From the NCBI RefSeq assembly GCF_029714405.1, contig NZ_CP121650.1:7631001-7695000 (forward strand): DNA of 64,000 bases, read 5' to 3'. Numbering within the stretch: the first letter of the stretch is position 1; each line of letters opens with the position of its first letter. The position numbers and the translations under genes are program-made. Of the stretch, positions 19,178 to 28,438 are shown in pieces. This DNA is from Bradyrhizobium sp. CB82 (GTDB lineage Bacteria; Pseudomonadota; Alphaproteobacteria; Rhizobiales; Xanthobacteraceae). The notes below the pieces were generated by a model that worked only from the letters and a program-made list of their open reading frames with translations, was not told the DNA's origin and did not search any database.

Positions 19178-19422
19178 GGATGCATTGTAGAAAATGTAGG
19201 ACTGACTCGGCTAGGAATCGCGCAGCGCCTCCTCGATGTCGCATGCGAAGCTGAGCAGCCTTGCGGTCTCTCCGTCGATGTGGGCAGCCGCGGAAGACCA
19301 TAAAGAGGACGGCCATCGCTCGACGGCCCGGACGTGGAGGCCGAGTTGCCGCAAGAGCGAGGCCACCGTCAGGCCCGTCGGCCCGTAGCCGATGATGGCC
19401 CATCGATGTCTGTCTGAGCCAT
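19178..19422 (-). pseudogene. FAD-dependent monooxygenase N-terminal remnant behind the nod box
   Basis: After ATG (19422) and MAQTDID the frame shifts, and the next frame reads WAIIGYGPTGLTVASLLRQLG, a Rossmann FAD-binding GxGxxG motif. HIDGETARLLSFACDIEEALRDS follows, as in MhpA/aromatic-ring hydroxylases. The match stops near 19178, where the integrase scar begins. It is the first gene downstream of the nod box, so it was probably once flavonoid-inducible. It now has an internal frameshift and no C-terminal domain. Confidence 0.7.
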
Positions 19423-19465
19423 GAATGTCCTTCCGGATTTTTTGCAGCTTGTGGTACTGGGAGGC

Positions 19466-19512
19466 ATTGGTACAATTTATTGTTTTTATGAACCATATTG
19501 ATGACGTGGATG
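19466..19512 (-). promoter_or_regulatory. nod box
   Basis: On the minus strand the 47-bp element begins ATCCAC and ends with AAAACAATAAATTGTACCAAT. This fits the nod-box consensus (ATCCA..., then AAACAATCRATTTTACCAATC) with a few mismatches. It points away from nodD toward the FAD-monooxygenase remnant. Only 7 bp separate it from the nodD ATG, the usual divergent arrangement but tight. Confidence 0.85.
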
Positions 19513-19519
19513 CTCCATT

Positions 19520-20429
19520 ATGCGCTTCAAAGGTCTCGACTTGAACCTGCTCGTCGCGCTCGACGCGCTGATGACCAAGCGCAGCCTAACTGCGGCGGCG
19601 CGCAGTATCCGTTTGAGCCAACCGGCGATGAGCGCGGCGGTCGGAAGATTGCGAGCCTATTTCCACGACTATCTCTTCACGATGCGTGGGCGCGAACTCG
19701 TTCCGACGCCACTTGCCGAGGCGCCGGCCGGACCGGCCCGCAAAGCACTGCTCCACATCCAGCTCTCGATTGCCGCCGATGACACGTTCGACCCGGCCAA
19801 ATCGGATCGCCGCTTCCGGGTCGTTCTGTCTGACTTCATGGCGTTGGTGTTCTTCCGGACCGTGATTGCGCGTGTCGCGCGCGAGGCCCCCGGCATCACG
19901 TTCGAACTGGTTCCGTTTGACGACCAACCGGACGAACCGCTACGGCGCGGCGAGGTGGATTTTCTGATCTTTCCGGAAATGTACATGTCAAACGCGCACC
20001 CCAAGGCAAAGCTGTTTGATGAGACGCTGGTATGCGTTGGCTGTCCCACGAACAAGCACCTTTCACGCAAGCTCACTTTCGAACGGTACATGTCGATGGG
20101 GCACGTTGCGGCGCAGTTCGGGCGAACTGGCAAGCCTTCGATCGAGGCATGGCTCCTGCTCGAGCATGGCCACAAACGGCGTATCGAGGTGACGGTGCCG
20201 AGCTTCAGCATGATCCCACCGCTGCTAGCGGGCACTGAAAAGGATCGCGACCATGCATTCACGGCTGGCTCGGCTTTTCGCAACGACGATGCGGCTGCGG
20301 ATCGTTGATCTTCCACTGCCGCTACGGGCCTTTACGGAGGCTGTGCAATGGCCCGCTCTTCACAACAATGATCAGGCCAGCGTCTGGATGCGGGAAATCA
20401 TGCTACAGGAGGCGTCCCGCATGGCGTGA
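19520..20429 (+). pseudogene. nodD: nodD (LysR-type regulator) with C-terminal frameshift
   Basis: The N-terminus [19 protein letters not shown]...[23 protein letters not shown] is the canonical NodD helix-turn-helix, followed by [10 protein letters not shown] and the inducer domain ([23 protein letters not shown]). The frame runs to 20308 and ends in unrelated residues. From about 20240 a second frame gives [37 protein letters not shown] and ends at 20429, exactly a NodD C-terminus. One indel near 20236-20245 thus truncates a ~303-aa NodD to 262 aa with a wrong tail. It is probably inactive, and probably a secondary nodD copy. Confidence 0.9.
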
Positions 20430-20794
20430 GAGCACAAGCCGTCGCATGCATACCTAAGCGTTTCGCCCCCAATCCTAGCCAAACTGTCCGACGTTATCTG
20501 AAAAATGTCAGTCTCCTACGATCGACTTTATCTAGCACATCAAGCTTTCGCAATCGGCTTAAGGCCGAAATCAGAGCTCTCATCGGGTCATGTGAAAAAG
20601 ACCCATAAAGGCCCTCAATCCAAATTTCCGCCGCCTGATTCTATTCTTCCAACGCAAGAAGAAGCTTGAGTTTGAACTGAGGCGCACGACACCTGACCTT
20701 CATCACCCACCGGAAGTGACCTGAAGTCGACGCCGCCCGTTTGTGGTGGGTCAGCGCCAGGTCGGCCATGTGCCCGCGGCAACACTCCGCCTCC
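20430..20794. other. gap with no gene seen
   Basis: 365 bp between the nodD 3' end and the AA10 gene. Only short frames without motifs. Confidence 0.4.
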
Positions 20795-21499
20795 TCAATC
20801 GGAGCCATTGGCGCTCGACGACTTGCGTTCCTCGAACGTCGCATCGACGATCTGGTAGAACGCCATTGGGCTACTGGCGACTTCCCACACCGCCAAAATA
20901 ATGTGATAGCCCGTGCGCTTTGGAAGGTCGCAGATGTGCTCGCTGGGCTCCTGGGGAATAAGGTTGGCATTCGGATCCCAAAAGGGCTGGCCGGGATTCT
21001 GAACCGTGCAGAATGGCTTCACTTCGAACTGCGCGCGCGTGAGCGGCGAGGACGGATTCCAGCCCGTCCGTGTGATGAAGTAGTTCCAACGCCTCGTCAG
21101 GTGAACCGCCCCGGATTCCCACTTGAACTTCTGCTTCGCGCCGGGGTGCAGCACAATCTTCTCCCAGCGCGTCGGCGTCTGCTCATTGAGCAAGGGCACA
21201 TCACCGCGTACGCTGCTGCCGGCGATGTGGCCGTCCTCTGGTGGCGCCGCGTTCTGCACATCGGTCGGCGCGGTCGAGTCTAACAGACCTCCCTTGATAG
21301 CCGGGAAGAACTTACCGCTCTCCATCGAGCTTGCCCTTTGCAAATCAATTGGACAATCCTTATTCCTGTGTTCGGCACACAACACGACGCGTGAGGCTGG
21401 CTCGGTGAGGCGACCTTGCGCGAACGCGCTCGCAACGACGAACAGCGACGCCGTGCCGCCCAAGAGCGCAAAGCACCAGGGTCGAAATAGATGCCTCAT
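20795..21499 (-). CDS. secreted AA10 (LPMO-like) chitin-binding protein with Gln in place of His1
   Basis: A 234-aa protein from the ATG at 21499 (AGGAGAACT upstream). A signal peptide of about 28 residues ends ASAFA. The mature chain aligns with AA10 lytic polysaccharide monooxygenases such as CBP21: GRLTEPASR, DGHIAGS, QTPTRWEK, the second copper His in AVHLTRRWNYFIT, PLTRAQFEVKPFC, and AVWEVASSPMAFYQ with the axial Phe. The residue expected to be the N-terminal His is Gln (QGRLTEP; codon CAA). Loss of that ligand should abolish the histidine brace, so the protein may only bind chitin-like glycans. A longer reading to 21754 adds non-homologous residues. Confidence 0.85.
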   Translation of the reverse strand: MRHLFRPWCFALLGGTASLFVVASAFAQGRLTEPASRVVLCAEHRNKDCPIDLQRASSMESGKFFPAIKGGLLDSTAPTDVQNAAPPEDGHIAGSSVRGDVPLLNEQTPTRWEKIVLHPGAKQKFKWESGAVHLTRRWNYFITRTGWNPSSPLTRAQFEVKPFCTVQNPGQPFWDPNANLIPQEPSEHICDLPKRTGYHIILAVWEVASSPMAFYQIVDATFEERKSSSANGSD

Positions 21500-22386
21500 A
21501 GTTCTCCTCGCAATTGTCGGATTGTCGATCGGAGAAGGGTCGTGAGACCGAACCAGGTGACCGCCATCAGGCAGCCCGGTCCCGTAGGTGACCACTGAAC
21601 AGCCCGCTGCCAGGCAGCGCTCGCTTACACCTCGCTCTCTCCAATGCGCAAGGCTATTCCAATGACGGCGCGTATGCAGGCCAACTGAGCTGTAAGGCGG
21701 TGGCGGGTTGATTATTTCAGGTAGCTTCGCTTTAGACATGAGAAACCTTTTCATCCGCTCTCCTTGGCACCCCGTTACGCTTTCTGCTTGCCGGCAAGGC
21801 GTGCCATGGGATGTAGCAAGTCACCTAAGATGTCGTGGTGCAGGAAGCTCATGACGCGCGCCACCAATCCATCCGGGCCGTCAGTTGACTAAGTTTATTC
21901 GAGCGCAGCGAAGCCATCATCGAGCTCCACGACGCCTCATCTCGACGTGACAAGCAAAGCCCCTGGCTTCCAGACGCGACAGAGTCCGAAGCGATTGGGA
22001 GCGCGGCTTGGCAGCACGACGGATCTGCACAGCTTCAGGCTTCGGGATCCATTTCATAGCGTCTGTGGCATTGATTTGGATCCAATTGCGCAACCCTCAT
22101 CTGACCTCGCGGGACAGGTGCCCGCGATGTCGCGGTGTCCTGCAATTGACGTGCCGCTAGAGAGACGGTTCTTCCTTCTCGAAGAGCGGTAAAACGAGAT
22201 GCTTCGTGCGACACCGCCGTCCTTGTGTCGGGCTATCGCCAACGTGTCGCGAAGCCAACATCGAGCTGGAAAACTGACAGCGCGAGAGTTGGCTCAGTTT
22301 CTGCATGGTTGCAGGTATCAGGTAGTGAGTGCCGCTCTGAAGAAAAAGTCGTTCGTTAGCGGCGTCGAAAGAACCGGAAGTCTCAC
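21500..22386. other. long gap with no convincing gene
   Basis: About 890 bp between the divergent AA10 and peroxidase genes. It presumably holds both promoters. A TGGCAC at 21765 suggests a sigma-54 site, but TTGC is not found at the correct spacing. No frame has a motif I can recognise. Confidence 0.4.
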
Positions 22387-22389
22387 GTG

Positions 22390-23427
22390 ATGCGCAAGGT
22401 ATCCATTGCTACCGCTCTCGTGCTCGTCTCATCCCATGCGATCGCGAACGACGATTTGATGATGGCAGCCAAACGACTTTTCAAACCGATCCCATCTGCT
22501 ATCCCCGCGGTGAAAGACAATCCTGTCACGACCGAGAAAGCCGAGCTCGGCAAGATGCTGTTTTTTGACCCTCGGCTCTCGGCGAGCGGGATCATTAGCT
22601 GCAATACGTGTCATAATCTCGGCACCGGCGGCGTCGACGCCGGTCCCACGTCCGTTGGTCACGGCTGGCAAAAGGGGCCGCGTCGGGCGCCAACCGTCTA
22701 CAATGCGGTGTTCAATGTCGCGCAATTCTGGGACGGACGCGCGCCGGATCTCAAGGCACAGGCCAAGGGACCCGTTCAGGCGAGCGCCGAAATGAATGCG
22801 ACCCCGGATCACGTGACGAGCACGTTGAATTCGATGGAGGAATATGTCGGCAAGTTCAAGCAGGCGTTCCCGCGTGATACACCGCCGGTCACCTTCGACA
22901 ATTTCGCGAAGGCGCTCGAGGCCTTTGAAGCGACTCTCACGACGCCGGCGGCTCCCTTCGACCAGTACCTGAATGGCGATGCCAACGCTCTGAACGATCA
23001 GCAAAAGGCGGGATTGCGGCTGTTCATGAACAAAGGATGCGCCTCCTGCCATAGCGGAATCAATATTGGGGGACAGGATTTTTTCCCGTTTGGTGTCATC
23101 AAAAAGCCTGATGCCAAATTGCTTCCTGCGGCCGACAAGGGACGGTTCGCGGTCACTACGGCCCCCAGCGACCAATACGTATTCCGCGTCGCCCCCTTGC
23201 GCAATGTTGCCTTGCGGGCTCCCTACTTCCATTCGGGTCAGGTTTGGACTCTCAAGGAAGCCGTGGGAATCATGAGCGAAGTTCAGCTCGGCGCCAAGCT
23301 CAGCGAGAAGGAGAACACCGATATTGTCGCGTTTCTGAATTCACTGAGCGGGCGCCTCCCCAAGATCGAATATCCGATACTGCCCACGCGCACAAAGGAG
23401 ACGCCGGCACCCTCTTTAGGCAGATAG
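22390..23427 (+). CDS. dihaem cytochrome c peroxidase
   Basis: A 345-aa periplasmic protein with a signal peptide (cleavage after SSHAIA). Two CxxCH haem sites are seen: CNTCH near residue 72 and CASCH near 217. Family blocks include ELGKMLFFDPRLSASG, RRAPTVYNAVFN, FWDGRAPDLKAQAKGPV, and VAPLRNVALRAPYFHSG before the C-terminus. It would reduce hydrogen peroxide with electrons from cytochrome c. The ATG at 22390 is taken; a GTG one codon upstream is possible. No operon partner. Confidence 0.93.
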   Translation: MRKVSIATALVLVSSHAIANDDLMMAAKRLFKPIPSAIPAVKDNPVTTEKAELGKMLFFDPRLSASGIISCNTCHNLGTGGVDAGPTSVGHGWQKGPRRAPTVYNAVFNVAQFWDGRAPDLKAQAKGPVQASAEMNATPDHVTSTLNSMEEYVGKFKQAFPRDTPPVTFDNFAKALEAFEATLTTPAAPFDQYLNGDANALNDQQKAGLRLFMNKGCASCHSGINIGGQDFFPFGVIKKPDAKLLPAADKGRFAVTTAPSDQYVFRVAPLRNVALRAPYFHSGQVWTLKEAVGIMSEVQLGAKLSEKENTDIVAFLNSLSGRLPKIEYPILPTRTKETPAPSLGR

Positions 23428-23597
23428 TGTCTTTCTTCTACCAATGGGATCGCTATGCGTCGGGTCGATCTTGTCTACAGTTTACCTGCGGCGCGACTGC
23501 TGCGTTCTGCAACGGCCGCGAGTTCGACCGCATTCAGGCACATCGAAGTGATCTCCAAGCATCCCGCTTTCGACCTGAGAGCGGTAACGGAGGTCAG

Positions 23598-23759
23598 ATG
23601 ACGACAGTCATTCAAAATCTGCTCGCCCGAAAGCAGAAGCTTATTGAGCAACTTGGTTCTACCCAAGACTTTGAGCAGCGCAACAAGATCGAGCGTCAGC
23701 TTGAGCAGGTAAACACTGCGCTTGACCTTCTTGATCGACCTAAGCAGACGCGCAAGTGA
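23598..23759 (+). CDS. small coiled-coil protein
   Basis: A 53-aa peptide beginning MTTVIQNLLARKQKLIEQL and rich in Gln, Leu, Lys and Glu, predicted as one or two amphipathic helices. A strong GGAGGT lies just upstream of the ATG. A longer upstream reading overlaps the peroxidase gene and is rejected. Function unknown; the length and helical pattern resemble small rhizobial proteins. Confidence 0.55.
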   Translation: MTTVIQNLLARKQKLIEQLGSTQDFEQRNKIERQLEQVNTALDLLDRPKQTRK

Positions 23760-24226
23760 GAACGCAAGACCAAGGCCCAGCACAATCTGATGTAGAGCTT
23801 CTGGTCCAGCAACGACCCGCTCTGGGTGCTGTTGCCGAGCCTCAACGTCGCGCCCTCGCTGAAACTTCGGCCAATGTTGACGCAAACTGGCGGTTCCAGA
23901 ATTAAACCCGCAGCGGCGACATCAAGCTTAATACAAGGGCTTGATTGCGGTGGCGCTGCGCGGTGTCTAGGCTCGGCGGACCGGACATTGCCCCGTCCGG
24001 ATCCACCCAAGGCGAAGCTGTCGCGCCAATATATTCGGCGCGGCGCTTCCTTTGGTCCAAAAGCGTTCCCGTGCACGTAGCCTGCTTTCCGGCGTTTTTT
24101 TCGCCTGTCTATGGATCACTTTGCTCGCGCTAATCGTCCGTGAGTTATCCCGCTTGGGCGTGAAGGCCCTGGACCGACGACGGCAGCATCCGAGTTGCTC
24201 GGCTCCCACTGAGCGGTCCGCCTTCC
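23760..24226. other. gap with no convincing gene
   Basis: 467 bp. One plus-strand frame from 24052 contains a hydrophobic stretch (LLSGVFFACLWITLLALIV) that could be a membrane helix, but it has no homology I know and overlaps the next gene's 3' end. Confidence 0.35.
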
Positions 24227-24430
24227 TCACTCTGGCGCGATCGTCGCAAGTCCATCTTCGATGATTGCGATTTCCTGGCTTACTTGCGCGACGGCTCGAC
24301 TTGGATCGATGCCGGTGACGCTCGTTAGTTGCTTCAGCAGCTCCCGCCGATGCGCAAGAAGCTTCTCCAGCGCGGCACGATCGTTCAGCCTGACATAGCC
24401 GTTGACGATCAACTCAACCGAATGCGACAT
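24227..24430 (-). CDS. small hypothetical helical protein
   Basis: A 67-aa protein, MSHSVELIVNGYVRLNDRAALEKLLAHRR..., helical, with a balanced composition that looks coding. No signal peptide or domain. Function unknown. It resembles, in size and helix content, the small protein at 23598-23759 (both contain a K/RxLIxQL/LLKQL-like helix). Confidence 0.5.
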   Translation of the reverse strand: MSHSVELIVNGYVRLNDRAALEKLLAHRRELLKQLTSVTGIDPSRAVAQVSQEIAIIEDGLATIAPE

Positions 24431-24892
24431 CTATCACCCAAACAAACAAGGCTCCAAAAGATTCAATCTAGCAGATCAGGACAGCGCGCGGAGCATCGCG
24501 CGGCGAAAAACTTGATTGGTAAGACTAACAAGCAAAGCTCCTTGTCGCCATGCACTTACCGCGCCCATTCTGGTAACGGTCGCGAAGGTGCCGATGTTTC
24601 GCGTAACGGGGCCTTCGCGGCAAGGGGCCGCCGCCTAGAAGCGACGGCCCCGCCCAACGCGAGCGACCATTGCCAGCGCGGCCGCCAAATGGCAGGAAAC
24701 CCGTCACTGTATCATTGGCGGCCTTCGTTCCGAAGACGCTGGCACACGCCTCAATGGAAAAATGATCCGTCCTTGCATGCTTGTTCCTACTCAAAATTAT
24801 CAGGCAACCTGCCGTGAACACGAATAGCATTTAGCAATGTTCATGTCGGACCACCGCATACAACAATCTATGATGGGGCCCAAGGGAGATGC

Positions 24893-25828
24893 TCATTTGA
24901 ACGCATCGTTCAGGATCGCCGCAATCCTGGCGCCGGCGAGCGCAATCCGCTGGTTGGCGATCCTGTGGGCCCTCGATTGGTAAGCCTGCGTGAGCTTGTA
25001 GGGGCCGTCGCCGCCGCGGATCGGCGGCGCGTACACTGACGTCTTGGCGATCTCGAAACTCTCCCGAATCCAGTCGTTCTCGTCCGTCGATCCGGCATCG
25101 GCCGCACGAAGATCCGCCGCGGCGTCGATGGCATCCTGTGGTGGTGCGCTGGTCGGTCCTAACAACCCATCCCAGAAGGCGTGGAGCTCCCTGGCGCTTC
25201 CACATTTGGTGCAGCTGATTTTCACGTCGTTCCCGCCAGCGTCGCCATCCTGCTCGGCGTGCGTGAAGCGGGAGGTCGCGTGCAGGGGTTGGTGCAGGTC
25301 ACCTACGAGATGCAGCAGCCAGGAAAGATCGTATGAGCGTACGTCGTCCGATACCGTCTTGTCCGCAAGCGTCTTCTTAAAGACAGCGACTTGAGTCTGC
25401 GCGTTGGGCGATTGCGGCTGCTGCAATGCGGTACCATCTGTCGAGAACGGTTCGTCAATGAAGTGCCAGTACTTGTGGCGGAAGTGATCGGCATAGCCGA
25501 TATTCTGCGACGCTTCGGGTGTCTGCGGCGCGACATCGCCGTTTCTGTCACCATCGTTGTGATAGTCGCTGAGCGATTTGATCTGGTCCGGCCACGTCGC
25601 TGCCTTGACGAAGGCGACTTGGTCGCGCTGGCTCGCCGGCACGCCCTGGATCCAGCCATCGTATTGAGGATTGAGCTTTAAAAGGCGCGTGGCTTCCTGC
25701 TTGGCGGCGGGCGTCAGCTGATTCCAGGCCAGCGCAGCTGCCTCCATATGTCCGAAATTATTCCAGGCCTTGGCGGGCGCCGCAAAGAGCACTGCACAGC
25801 CCAGCGCGATCCAGAAGCGTGTTTTCAT
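24893..25828 (-). CDS. secreted S1/P1-type nuclease
   Basis: A 311-aa periplasmic or secreted zinc nuclease. The signal peptide ends at PAKA, placing Trp22 as the mature N-terminus, whose amino group and carbonyl bind zinc in this family. Further ligands are visible: GHMEAAALAW, the Asp in AATWPDQIK, HFRHKYWHFIDEP, WLLHLVGDLHQPLHA, DGDAGGNDVKI and ELHAFWDGLL. It would cleave single-stranded DNA/RNA and 3'-nucleotides, for example for phosphate scavenging. Complete; stands alone. Confidence 0.93.
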   Translation of the reverse strand: MKTRFWIALGCAVLFAAPAKAWNNFGHMEAAALAWNQLTPAAKQEATRLLKLNPQYDGWIQGVPASQRDQVAFVKAATWPDQIKSLSDYHNDGDRNGDVAPQTPEASQNIGYADHFRHKYWHFIDEPFSTDGTALQQPQSPNAQTQVAVFKKTLADKTVSDDVRSYDLSWLLHLVGDLHQPLHATSRFTHAEQDGDAGGNDVKISCTKCGSARELHAFWDGLLGPTSAPPQDAIDAAADLRAADAGSTDENDWIRESFEIAKTSVYAPPIRGGDGPYKLTQAYQSRAHRIANQRIALAGARIAAILNDAFK

Positions 25829-26093
25829 GGAAAATCCCCACTGATAAAGAATGGAAAGAACTAGCTTACGTTGCGAACACGGATTAATACACGTTATTTA
25901 TGTCTTCAAAAAGAAGGAAGTCTCGCGCTTGCCACGCAGACCGCAAAGCGAGCTCAAATCAAGCGGGGATCGTATTGCCGGCGAGGTCTTGCCTTAACTG
26001 CCGCCCGGTCGCCGTCCACCATGCTGCAAGCTCCCAACTTCAATCAGCACTCACCACCGCGGTGACGCGCGGCCTGAACGAAACCTTAAGAGC

Positions 26094-26438
26094 TTAAGCC
26101 GACGGAGGTCTTTCAGACCTAGAGGGCTCGCCGGAATGCGCCGCCCTGTTGATCCACGACATTGTGGCGACCCCAACCTGAAGCCAGCATGACGTGGCAG
26201 TCAGCAAGGCTGCGAGCCCAACAGGAACGAGATCTTGCGTATCGCGCCCAAGGAAGGCGCGCGGGTTGCGGTAAAGGAAGGCGACGTTGGCTAATTGACA
26301 GCATCGGTAACAATCGTAGCCGCAATATTCTCTCCGCGTTACTACATCTCGCAGGTAGCCAGGACCTAACCGCCGAGAACAAGTCGTGCAGGTTCGCTCG
26401 CCGTGCGGCGTCCGGTGATTCACCAGGATGAATTTCAT
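26094..26438 (-). CDS. Cys-rich small protein (possible zinc ribbon)
   Basis: A 114-aa protein starting MKFILVNHRTPHGERTCTTCSRRLGPGYLRDVVTRREYCGYDCY. The CxxC...CxxxC pairs suggest a treble-clef or zinc-ribbon site. A moderately hydrophobic stretch follows (LVPVGLAALLTATSCWLQVGVATM), possibly one membrane helix. The pattern matches short conserved proteins common on rhizobial symbiosis islands. Function unknown. Confidence 0.65.
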   Translation of the reverse strand: MKFILVNHRTPHGERTCTTCSRRLGPGYLRDVVTRREYCGYDCYRCCQLANVAFLYRNPRAFLGRDTQDLVPVGLAALLTATSCWLQVGVATMSWINRAAHSGEPSRSERPPSA

Positions 26439-26673
26439 AGCATAGGCCCGTTAGGTGCTCCGTCCGGCCTGAAGGTTTGCCTGCGATTCGAGTTTCGAAA
26501 GGGCACCAATCTCGGGCGACCGCAGATCACATGCGAAAGCGCCGGGCCGAATGCGACGAATATTTCTGGACTCGCAGTCACAACTGACTATGGCCGGGTT
26601 GGTCACTCGAGAGGCATCCAAAATGAAGAATGCAATGCAATCCTCTTCAAGATCTGTGTGATATCCGGCGGTA

Positions 26674-26859
26674 TTAGGCGGCTCGCAACCAGCGAAGCCA
26701 TTTTTGATCGGCCTCCCGCCGTGCCTTGAAACGGTCGATGCATTTCTTGGAACAAAGAGCCGTTCGCCAGTAGTAGTAGCGGATCAGACCAAACCTTCCA
26801 CCACAGATCGCACAGCACTTCGCTGAACCATGCTCCGAATTATGGAAGCTGTTTCGCAT
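26674..26859 (-). CDS. small Cys-rich zinc-finger-like protein
   Basis: A 61-aa protein with a CAICGGRF...LCSKKC pattern (two CxxC-like pairs about 16 residues apart) followed by a basic helix (DRFKARREADQKWLRWLRAA). It is probably a zinc-binding treble clef. It lies 235 bp from the other Cys-rich gene on the same strand. Function unknown. Confidence 0.6.
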   Translation of the reverse strand: MRNSFHNSEHGSAKCCAICGGRFGLIRYYYWRTALCSKKCIDRFKARREADQKWLRWLRAA

Positions 26860-27557
26860 TCTCGCCTCCTGTTGGCGTTACCTGGCTTTTCCCTCGGCGC
26901 AGCACTGCGCGCGCATGCGACTTCGGCCGGCGCCCAGCCGTCCGGCTTGTTCAGACACCGCGCAAATCACTTGATGTGCACCGATTTGACGAAGCAACGC
27001 TCCATTGGAGGGCTTCGCCAAGGCTGCTCACAATAAGCGTAGTTCAATCTTGATTAGTGCAATCAAAAGCCATCTGAAGCCTAAATCCTGCGCTCTGCCG
27101 CCAATTTCTGACGAATTCTAACTGGATTGATCCGATGACGCGCATTTGGCAGCGCTGCCGGACCGTTATCACCGATTCGCACTGCCAAAGGGCAAGCCGT
27201 TCCCGTCTCGACCTGTTCGATCAGCATGGCCACTGCGGGCAGCTGAGGTGTGACCTTTCTGATTGCGAGCTGACGTGCTGCGTTATCTTAAGAAGGCGGA
27301 CGGCATGTCGCATGATATTTTAGTGTCTGCGTTTCGATTTCGCACCCCTCAGAAAAGGTGGGTTGCGCGGGCGGCCGGCAACGCACAACCACCACACGAC
27401 GAGGCCGGTCGAACCGGGCAGAGGCAGGATGGCGGTCGCTCAATCGGCCGTTGTTTCTCTATGCGCTTGTGACGTCGCGGTCGTGCTCAGCAGTAAGCGC
27501 CGCGCCTAGCGGGTCATGCCTTTTTACGACGCAGCGTCGCCGCGCTCGATGTAGTCG
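26860..27557. other. gap with no convincing gene
   Basis: About 700 bp. Short frames on both strands, Cys- and Arg-rich, without starts or motifs. Probably decayed sequence. Confidence 0.4.
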
Positions 27558-28424
27558 CTAGAGCTTGATCGCGTATTCCGTGCTCACTTCCGGCCTAAGA
27601 ATTAGGTTATCGATCAGCCGCGTCGAGCCGACGTAGGCCGCAGCACACAGGGCTGCAGGATGACGCAAGGGACTCAAGGCCGGCTCAAGCGTGTCGGCAT
27701 CGACAATCTCGATGTACTGCAGCCGGTCGACTTCATCCAAATGCCGCCTAGCGATTGCGATAAGCTTCTCGCATTGGCGCTCGCCTGCACGAAATTCGGC
27801 CTCCGCAGCGAATAGACCGCGACTGATCGCAAGAGCTCGCTGGCGCTCTTCTTTACTGAGGTATCGATTACGGCTGCTCATGGCAAGCCTGTCCGGCTCC
27901 CGAACGGTTGGCACGGTGACGATCTCGATCGGGAGATTGAGATCAACTGCCATCCGACGCACAACGGCACATTGCTGGAAATCCTTCTGTCCGAAGAATG
28001 CGATATCCGGCTGCACCATGTTGAACAGCTTGCAGACGACGGTTGCGACACCGCGAAAGTGTCCGGGCCTGAACGCCCCGCACAATGATTTTGCGAGTTC
28101 GCCGGGTTCGACAAAGGTCTCAAACTGAGCCGGATAGACCTCGCGCGCATCTGGAGCGAAGACGATCGCGACACCGGCCTCGCGACACAGCTTTTCATCG
28201 CGTAAAAAGTCGCGCGGATAAGTGCTGAGGTCGTCGTTTGGCCCGAACTGAGTGGGGTTGACGAAGATACTTACGACCGTGAGGTCGCATCGCGCACGAC
28301 TCGCCTCGATCAACGCCATGTGGCCGTCGTGCAGGTAGCCCATTGTCGGTACGAAGCCGACACGTTTGTCACGAGCTTTTGCAAGAGTGCTACGAAGTTC
28401 AGATACCGTCGTAATTGTTTGCAT
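27558..28424 (-). CDS. panC: pantothenate synthetase
   Basis: A 288-aa enzyme joining pantoate and beta-alanine with ATP. The adenylating-fold signatures are visible: PTMGYLHDGHMALI (HxGH), FVNPTQFGPNDD, GHFRGVATVVCKLFN, FGQKDFQQ and the KMSKS-like MSSRNRYLS. Length is normal. It follows panB by 14 bp on the same strand, so panB-panC form an operon. Its beta-alanine donor PanD is encoded inside the bio operon at 47898-48251. Confidence 0.97.
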   Translation of the reverse strand: MQTITTVSELRSTLAKARDKRVGFVPTMGYLHDGHMALIEASRARCDLTVVSIFVNPTQFGPNDDLSTYPRDFLRDEKLCREAGVAIVFAPDAREVYPAQFETFVEPGELAKSLCGAFRPGHFRGVATVVCKLFNMVQPDIAFFGQKDFQQCAVVRRMAVDLNLPIEIVTVPTVREPDRLAMSSRNRYLSKEERQRALAISRGLFAAEAEFRAGERQCEKLIAIARRHLDEVDRLQYIEIVDADTLEPALSPLRHPAALCAAAYVGSTRLIDNLILRPEVSTEYAIKL

Positions 28425-28438
28425 GTTTAAGCTTTACA

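Noticed and set aside
21765..21780. TGGCAC resembling a sigma-54 promoter
   Set aside because: No TTGC at the required spacing and no NifA-type TGT-N10-ACA found nearby.
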